From Clarkia xantiana subsp. parviflora (Eukaryota; Streptophyta; Magnoliopsida; Myrtales; Onagraceae), in contig JAPTYO010000001.1 of NCBI GenBank assembly GCA_036873135.1, positions 24,047,774 through 24,111,773 on the forward strand: a stretch of 64,000 nucleotides of DNA. The letters are read 5' to 3'. The notes under the pieces were generated by a model. That model did not search any database and was not told the origin of the DNA. It worked only from the letters and a program-made list of their open reading frames with translations. Positions 58,963-64,000 of the stretch are shown one piece after another. A program made the translations under genes and the position numbers. The first letter of the stretch is position 1. The number at the start of each line of letters is the position of its first letter.

Positions 58963-59439
58963 AAATTATATATCACAGACTCATTGTATGTAGCCACATC
59001 ACATGGAGATACATATATATAGAATTAATTAAACAACTGCATTCTAATAACATATAGTCAATAGACAACTCTATCACGTTTTGCTTATTGCTTAAAAAGC
59101 TGTTAATATTTTATCAAGGTTCATTAAAAAAAATAATTGTATGGAGTATACACTCTGGCAGCTAGCTGCCATTGCTTATACTCCACCTCCATCTTATTCT
59201 TCTCCATAGTTTAGGTCTAGAGTTAATTGTTATGCAAGTATAAGCACATGGAATTGGCCTGCCCGACATCTATCTTCTATGAGGTTGGATCAGTTGTCTC
59301 TATAAATTCTCACGGTCAAAAAATATCCATAGAAAAGAATGTACTCATTAGAATAGATTGACTAATTTTCTGTTTGTCTTGACCATTATAAAGAGAGCGA
59401 CATTAACTTCTAAACTAATAAGATCCCAAAAGACTTACC
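58963..59439. other. intergenic upstream of the TBL gene
   Basis: Should contain the minus-strand promoter and 5' UTR of the TBL gene. A TATATATA stretch lies at 59012-59019, about 50 bp before the start codon and too close to be assigned with confidence. Confidence 0.4.
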
Positions 59440-60335
59440 TTGCATTAATCAATGATACAAAACAATAAAGAAAACTGGTTTGCATCCTGTAATTTTCCAA
59501 CAAAACTGCGATTTAGTGGGACATTCTTTTTTTGTTCTATGGTTAATGAGACATTTATTTCCAAGAAAATCCATCATGGACTAAATGAAACTCTTATATG
59601 CCTTATCCACAAATGTAAAAACCTCAAATTTGTCTCTTAGCTTAGGCTTATAAGTCTTTGCAACTTTTCTTAAAGATCATTTCTAAAATTATTGTTAATA
59701 GAATTCGACATTTTATGGAAAAAAAAAAATATCTCTCCTCTTCAGGCTAGCTTTATTCCCGGTAGAAGGTCACATGACAATGTTGTTATTTTGCGAACTC
59801 CTTCAAATATTGAAAAAAAAAAAAAGGGTAAAACTGCTTGTATGGTTGTAGAAATTGATCTAAAGTAGGCGTATGACAAACTTGAGTGGGATTTTATTAG
59901 AATGTGCTTATCTATTTCAAATTTTCAATGGAACTTATTGATATTATCATGGATTGTGTTTCGTCTACCTCTCTTGCCCTACTTTTTAATGGAGGTATGA
60001 TGGAAAGTTTTTTTTTTCCCCCTTCAAGGGGGATTGGACAAGGGATCCCCTTTCCCCTATCTATTTATTTGCATATAATATCTTAGTAAATTGATTGTTG
60101 GGAAAGTTGAGATGGGAAATTGAAAACCTTGCACACTAGCTAGAGGTTCATTATCCATTTCTCACCTATTTTTTGCCGATGACTTAGATCCTGGTCAGTC
60201 AAGCTGATGATACTTGTTGCGAGCCTTCTTTAAGTACTTTAAATTCTTTTTGTGACGTTTCTAGTCAGAAAGTTAATAATGCCAAGTATGAAGTCATATT
60301 CTTAAAAAACATGGATGCAAATGTCCAAGCTGATT
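59440..60335 (+). pseudogene. LINE (L1-type) reverse transcriptase remnant
   Basis: Pieces of an L1 RT domain occur in changing frames: HHGLNETLICLIHKCKN (59567-59625), QASFIPGRRSHDN (about 59741-59780), EIDLK followed by a stop and AYDKLEWDFI (59850-59900), PSRGIGQGIPFPLS (60022-60060) and FADD (60175-60186). There are A-runs, stops and frame changes throughout. The endonuclease part upstream and the RNase H part downstream are missing. This is a different fragment from the one at 9790-11220. Confidence 0.75.
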
Positions 60336-60684
60336 CTGCCCATATGCATGAGCATGATTGTTACTGCAATTTCTCAGAATCTGATCGGATTTTTCTCCTC
60401 GCCAGACTGATCAAATGCGTGTTTCATCTTCCACACCATTTTTTCAGCCCTAAACTCATTGAATATCGCCTCGCCTGAAGTTGTTCTTGAAGCATCTGAT
60501 GTTCAAACGATGATATTTGTCCCTTGGCTCGGGACAAGAGCAGCTCTCTCTGTAGCTCATGTTAAGGCCATCGCCTAAACTTAGCCTGAATTAACTGCTC
60601 AAGTACCTGTCTGAGTTTAAAAGGTTTGAGGAAGTGTAGGAAAGATGCAGAAATGCTTAGAGGGAAGCCAAGAGAGCGACGAAA
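60336..60684. other. unassigned sequence
   Basis: Short open frames only. Composition and scattered fragments suggest decayed transposon sequence continuous with the ORF fragment at 60685. Confidence 0.35.
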
Positions 60685-60960
60685 TTGGCTGATAAAGCAC
60701 GGAGCGAAGCAGTGACAGCCCAAAAGGATAAGAACGACTTCTTGTGGCTTGCAATGGAAAGACTAGGTGCCATTGAGAGGCACAAGAGGCATATCGAAAG
60801 CTTAAAGCGTAACAAGAGTGATTTGTCAGAAAAGGTGAAGGAAGCTCGTATGTATGAGACGAAGGCACAATCGAAAATTGCATTGCGGGAAGCAAAAGTT
60901 GAAGAGAAGGGAAAGGAATTGGAAAGGTGTGAGGAAGTGCAGAAAACATCAAACCGGAGG
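60685..60960 (+). pseudogene. coiled-coil ORF fragment, possibly from a gypsy antisense ORF
   Basis: An open frame gives a charged helical stretch (MADKARSEAVTAQKDKND ... REAKVEEKGKELERCEEVQK) of about 90 residues, then runs into a CCGG-rich MITE-like sequence. Its character resembles the C-terminal coiled coil of the antisense ORF at 23256-25931, but there is no direct residue match that I can show. It may be a remnant of a related element or of a host gene. Confidence 0.35.
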
Positions 60961-61122
60961 ACTGGTGAACCGGCAGGTTCTCTCAAAAACGGTCGGTTCG
61001 CCAAAAAACCGGCTATTAAACCGAGTTCGCTTACTTCCTTCAAATTTAATCAAACCGGACCGTTAGAGGCACGATTCCGGTTCGAACCCGGTAGGACCGC
61101 CGGTCCGGTTCTGATAACACTG
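60938..61122. mobile_element. decayed hAT-type MITE related to 54817-55228
   Basis: Left CAGAAAACATCAAACCGG, right CCGGTTCTGATAACACTG, imperfectly inverted. The interior is GGACCGG-rich like 54817-55228. No target duplication was found. Confidence 0.45.
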
Positions 61123-61229
61123 ATCAAAGCCCATCGGAATTATGGTACGACTTGTATAGTTTTGCTGGTAGAAACTAAAAAGTAAAAAGTACAATTCCAT
61201 CCACACTTTTGCGATGCAATAATGTAAAC

Positions 61230-62364
61230 TATGGGTGAAATCGGACCGGTCGGACCAGTTTTTAGCTTGTTTCGGTCGGGTACCTAAATTTTCGGTCCGA
61301 TTTTTTTCCCTAAAAAAATCCGACAACAAAACTGTTTGAGGAAAAATAACCATCCATTAGTAGTACGGTTTTCGGTTTAAACCGAAAATCCAATATTAGC
61401 AATTACCATTATAAATTATTGTCATTTTCATGGACTATATCAAATCAAAATGATAAATTAATTCATTATTATAATTAAATAAATTTTAAAATAAAAGTAG
61501 AAAAAATAATCTTCATAAGTGCCTCCATTACAATTTATATTAACCTAATTAATTATTTACTAGGTGCATTTCCCGCGCATCGCGCGCGCATCGCGCGGGG
61601 TGACTTGCCAAATATGTATAATTAACAAACTAATATTCGATGAAATTTATAATGACTATTTGTAATAAGTTGAAACACTATTTTTAAATAAAATATTATT
61701 TGAAAAAGTAAATGAAAGACCGAAAATTTTGAACCATAAAATATCATTGCGCAAATTCACAAATAAATTTTAGATGCACGTACCGTATGCTACCTTTGGT
61801 CGTTGGATCTGTTTCACGCGTCTGTTCTTCAACATATATGGTTTCGATGACCACCGACGATATCTCGCCGGAGATAGAGATGGCTCTACCACTGAGGCTG
61901 TCGGCCGCGCGTACCGCCTGGTATCTTCGTTCGTCGGCTCCGCGTCTGTTATAAATGGTTCGAAATCAGCGAAATTTTAATTGCGATTAATTACAACTTA
62001 AAAACCCCAAACTCCCTAGTGCAATCAATGCTATGGAGTTAATGACTACAAAACCATTAGCTCATTGTCATAAATGCATCGATTAACATAAAAAACAAAA
62101 TTCTCATCTCCACATTCACTCTGTTATTATCTTTCCTTCAGAATTTATAATTATATATAGATATTATTAATTAATATCAACTAATATAACATATATTGTA
62201 TATATTTAATTAGCATAACGGTCGGTTCGGTCCCACGGTCCTCAAAGCTCAAAATCCGAACCGGGCCGAAAATCCGAACTATAGAAAAAAAATCCAACCA
62301 AAAACCAAACCGAATATTTCGGATTCGGTTTTTTCGGTCCGGACCGGATTTTGATTTCACCCTA
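61230..62364. mobile_element. hAT-type MITE split by a Helitron
   Basis: The ends TATGGGTGAAATC and GATTTCACCCTA are inverted repeats. A perfect 8-bp duplication ATGTAAAC flanks the element (61222-61229 and 62365-62372). Without the 602-bp Helitron the MITE is 533 bp and is the same family as 4297-4867, in inverse orientation. It ends 209 bp before the start codon of the mitochondrial ribosomal protein gene. Confidence 0.88.
61560..62161 (-). mobile_element. non-autonomous Helitron, 602 bp
   Basis: On the minus strand it starts TCTATATATAATTATAAATT and ends with the GC-rich hairpin CCCGCGCGATGCGCG... followed by AAATGCACCTAG. It sits between A and T with no target duplication. The intact MITE copy at 4297-4867 shows the empty site as an unbroken ATTTATATTAATT-like sequence. 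These are all defining Helitron features. No Rep/helicase is encoded. The open frame 61774-61980 has no recognisable domain. Confidence 0.85.
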
Positions 62365-62572
62365 ATGTAAACCCCTAATAATCAAATCAAACGAAACGAA
62401 AGAAAGAGTCCGGGCCGGGATGCGAACGGTTCGAAAGAAACGGTGAACGATCTAGGATCGGAGTTCGAAGCCCTAAACAGTATCAGATTGAACCACCGTG
62501 CTCCTCCACATCGTCACATCGTAGTACAAATTCTCGCTAGGGTTTTAAACTCTGCTTCTGCGATAATCTGCA

Positions 62573-63710
62573 ATGGCGCAGAATCTACCGCGTGTCATTT
62601 CCCGGCTTTGCAACACCTTCCGCATCTCTAACAACATCTCACCGCTACCTGTTGTTACCTCACGTGGTTTGTCGGCCAACTCCGGTGGTAGCGGCAGCAA
62701 GGGCGACAGTGGCAATGACGGATGGGCTGGATCATTTGGGTCAGACGTTCAGGGTTGGGATCAGGTGTCTTCGTGGTCAACTGGAATGACGAAGGACCAC
62801 TTCGACGGGGAGGCAGTTGAGCGTAAACTGCCAGCTGCAACTACTACTTCTAGCGCCGATGGAAATAATCCATACGCCTCGATGATGATTTCTGATCTGG
62901 AAGAGGTTCAGGAGAAGATCAAGGAGCTGGAGCAGGAGAATCGGAAGAGTAAGGCCTATGTAGATGGGTGGTCGGAGCGGCTGAGCGAAGTATCCATGCT
63001 GTTGAAGCAAGTAAGTTTAAGAACAGTAATTACTTTCCGAGGTATATAAGATTGGATGATAGTTCGTTTGCACCTGATTAATGAGAGATGTGACGTTTCT
63101 TCAACTAGTTAGATGCTTTAATTTGCAATTCCAGACTGGGAAGACTTTCTTGAACATTCTCTGATTTCCCTGAAAATGGTTTTTTTTTTCCTGTTTTGAT
63201 GTTCGAAGATCGAGCTTTGGTTTTTTATCTAAGAGTTGTATTTACAATGTTCGTATTTCAATTGGTAATGATTTGGGAAACAACCTCCTGAAGAACTGGA
63301 GGTGGATAAAGAAACAAAAACTGAGATATATCTTTAGAATGAACACCCACATAGAGACTGGATGTCGAGTGTAGTATTCATTAGATTGATAGCATTATGC
63401 TTTGAGTTGTTAAAGAAAATTCTTTGCATCTGTTATAGTTATGGTTGATTGACTTGAAAACTTTGCATAAGGTACGAGAACCAGGTGCAAGAGGGTCTTA
63501 TCTGAAGGATTCAGAGAAGGCTGAGATGTACCGAAAGCACAAACAAGATCCAGAGACGTATAATGTTGAGAGGCTGGCCAAGGAGTATAGGATTATGAGA
63601 CAGAGAGTTCATGCTATCCTTTGGTTGAAGGAGCTCGAGGAGGAGGAAGAGAAAAAGCTTGGTCGTCCTTTGGATGATTCTGTTGAGCTATTGCTTGATA
63701 CCTGTCCTGA
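62573..63710 (+). CDS. mitochondrial ribosomal protein S24/S35-type, 5' part (exons 1-2)
   Basis: Exon 1 is 62573-63010 and exon 2 is 63472-63710. Exon 2 ends in phase 2 at GT-AG borders, so more exons must lie beyond the window. The start MAQNLPRVISRLCNTF... is arginine-rich and lacks acidic residues, as expected for a mitochondrial targeting peptide (about 1-35). A Gly/Ser-rich linker and a short helix (ISDLEEVQEKIKELEQENRK) follow. The strongest similarity is VREPGARGSYLKDSEKAEMY and ERLAKEYRIMRQRVHAILWL, as in Arabidopsis At3g18240/At4g21460 (annotated as mitochondrial ribosomal protein S24/S35). It would act in the small subunit of the mitoribosome. The acceptor at 63472 (after CATAAG) is chosen because it joins KQ to VREPG as in relatives. 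I see no third exon before 64000. Confidence 0.82.
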
Positions 63711-64000
63711 GTAAGTATAATTTATCTCTCTTATTTTAAATATTGAACAATGATTGACTTTTCAATTTGATAAATAACTGACTTAATATGATGGAGCTAT
63801 TTAAGTGTCTTGGAGAATCAGTTTGTTTGTAGGGGCAAGCTGGATTGAAGAGGTAATGTCTGAAACTAATGATGTGATATCTTCTGTTGTGTTGATTGAG
63901 TTAGTCTGATCAACTGAAGTATCTTCTAGTATCATCATTTGCAGTATTACTGGTGCCTGCTCTTTTAGATGCTTACTGAGCACTGTGGTCAAGTTGCTTG

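Noticed and set aside
62443..62631. Upstream plus-strand ORF overlapping the mitochondrial ribosomal protein start
   Set aside because: It is out of frame with the conserved protein and lies in the 5' UTR and transit-peptide region. It could be an upstream ORF, but nothing supports translation.

Overview
This window is nuclear DNA of a flowering plant, most likely a eudicot. It has AT-rich intergenic sequence, genes broken by short GT-AG introns, plant-only families (TRICHOME BIREFRINGENCE-LIKE, the At2g25270-type membrane protein), and nested Ty1/copia and Ty3/gypsy LTR retrotransposons, LINE remnants, MITEs and Helitrons. I could not assign a species. About three quarters of the window is transposon-derived.

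Layout. 1-817: minus-strand copia-like remnants with tRNA-Met primer-binding motifs. 818-9393: a large LTR retrotransposon without protein-coding capacity (minus strand), carrying four minisatellite arrays, a hAT-type MITE in its interior and a Mutator-type MITE in its left LTR. 9790-11220: 3' end of a dead LINE. 11518-13967 (minus): complete 11-exon gene for an ASCH-domain protein. 14347-17187 (minus): complete 9-exon gene for a multi-pass membrane protein. 17190-21900: AT-rich intergenic DNA with a possible Helitron end. 21905-33205: a full-length Tat-lineage gypsy element (11.3 kb, 5-bp target duplication, LTRs differing at about 7 positions). Its gag-pol (minus strand) is broken by stops, frameshifts and a deletion in RNase H, but a spliced antisense ORF (plus strand, 820 codons in my model) is open from end to end and has its own TATA box. 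34030-53030: a mosaic of three related copia copies (A and B plus strand, C minus strand), with a probable gypsy solo LTR inside A. 53030-55230: AT-rich DNA and two hAT-type MITEs. 55988-58962 (minus): complete 5-exon TBL-type putative O-acetyltransferase gene whose first intron holds a long-TIR Mutator-like foldback element. 59440-61130: dead LINE reverse transcriptase and a coiled-coil ORF fragment. 61230-62364: hAT-type MITE split by a 602-bp Helitron. 62573 to the right edge (plus): 5' part of the nuclear gene for a mitochondrial ribosomal protein (S24/S35 type).

The four host genes are unrelated single genes and form no operon or cluster. The most unusual items are the open, spliced antisense gene in the gypsy element, the 1.5-kb inverted repeat of copia leader sequence, the five 30-bp palindromes in the solo LTR, and a Helitron insertion whose exact target can be read by comparing two MITE copies in this same window. 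Exon models come from reading splice sites and protein similarity by eye.
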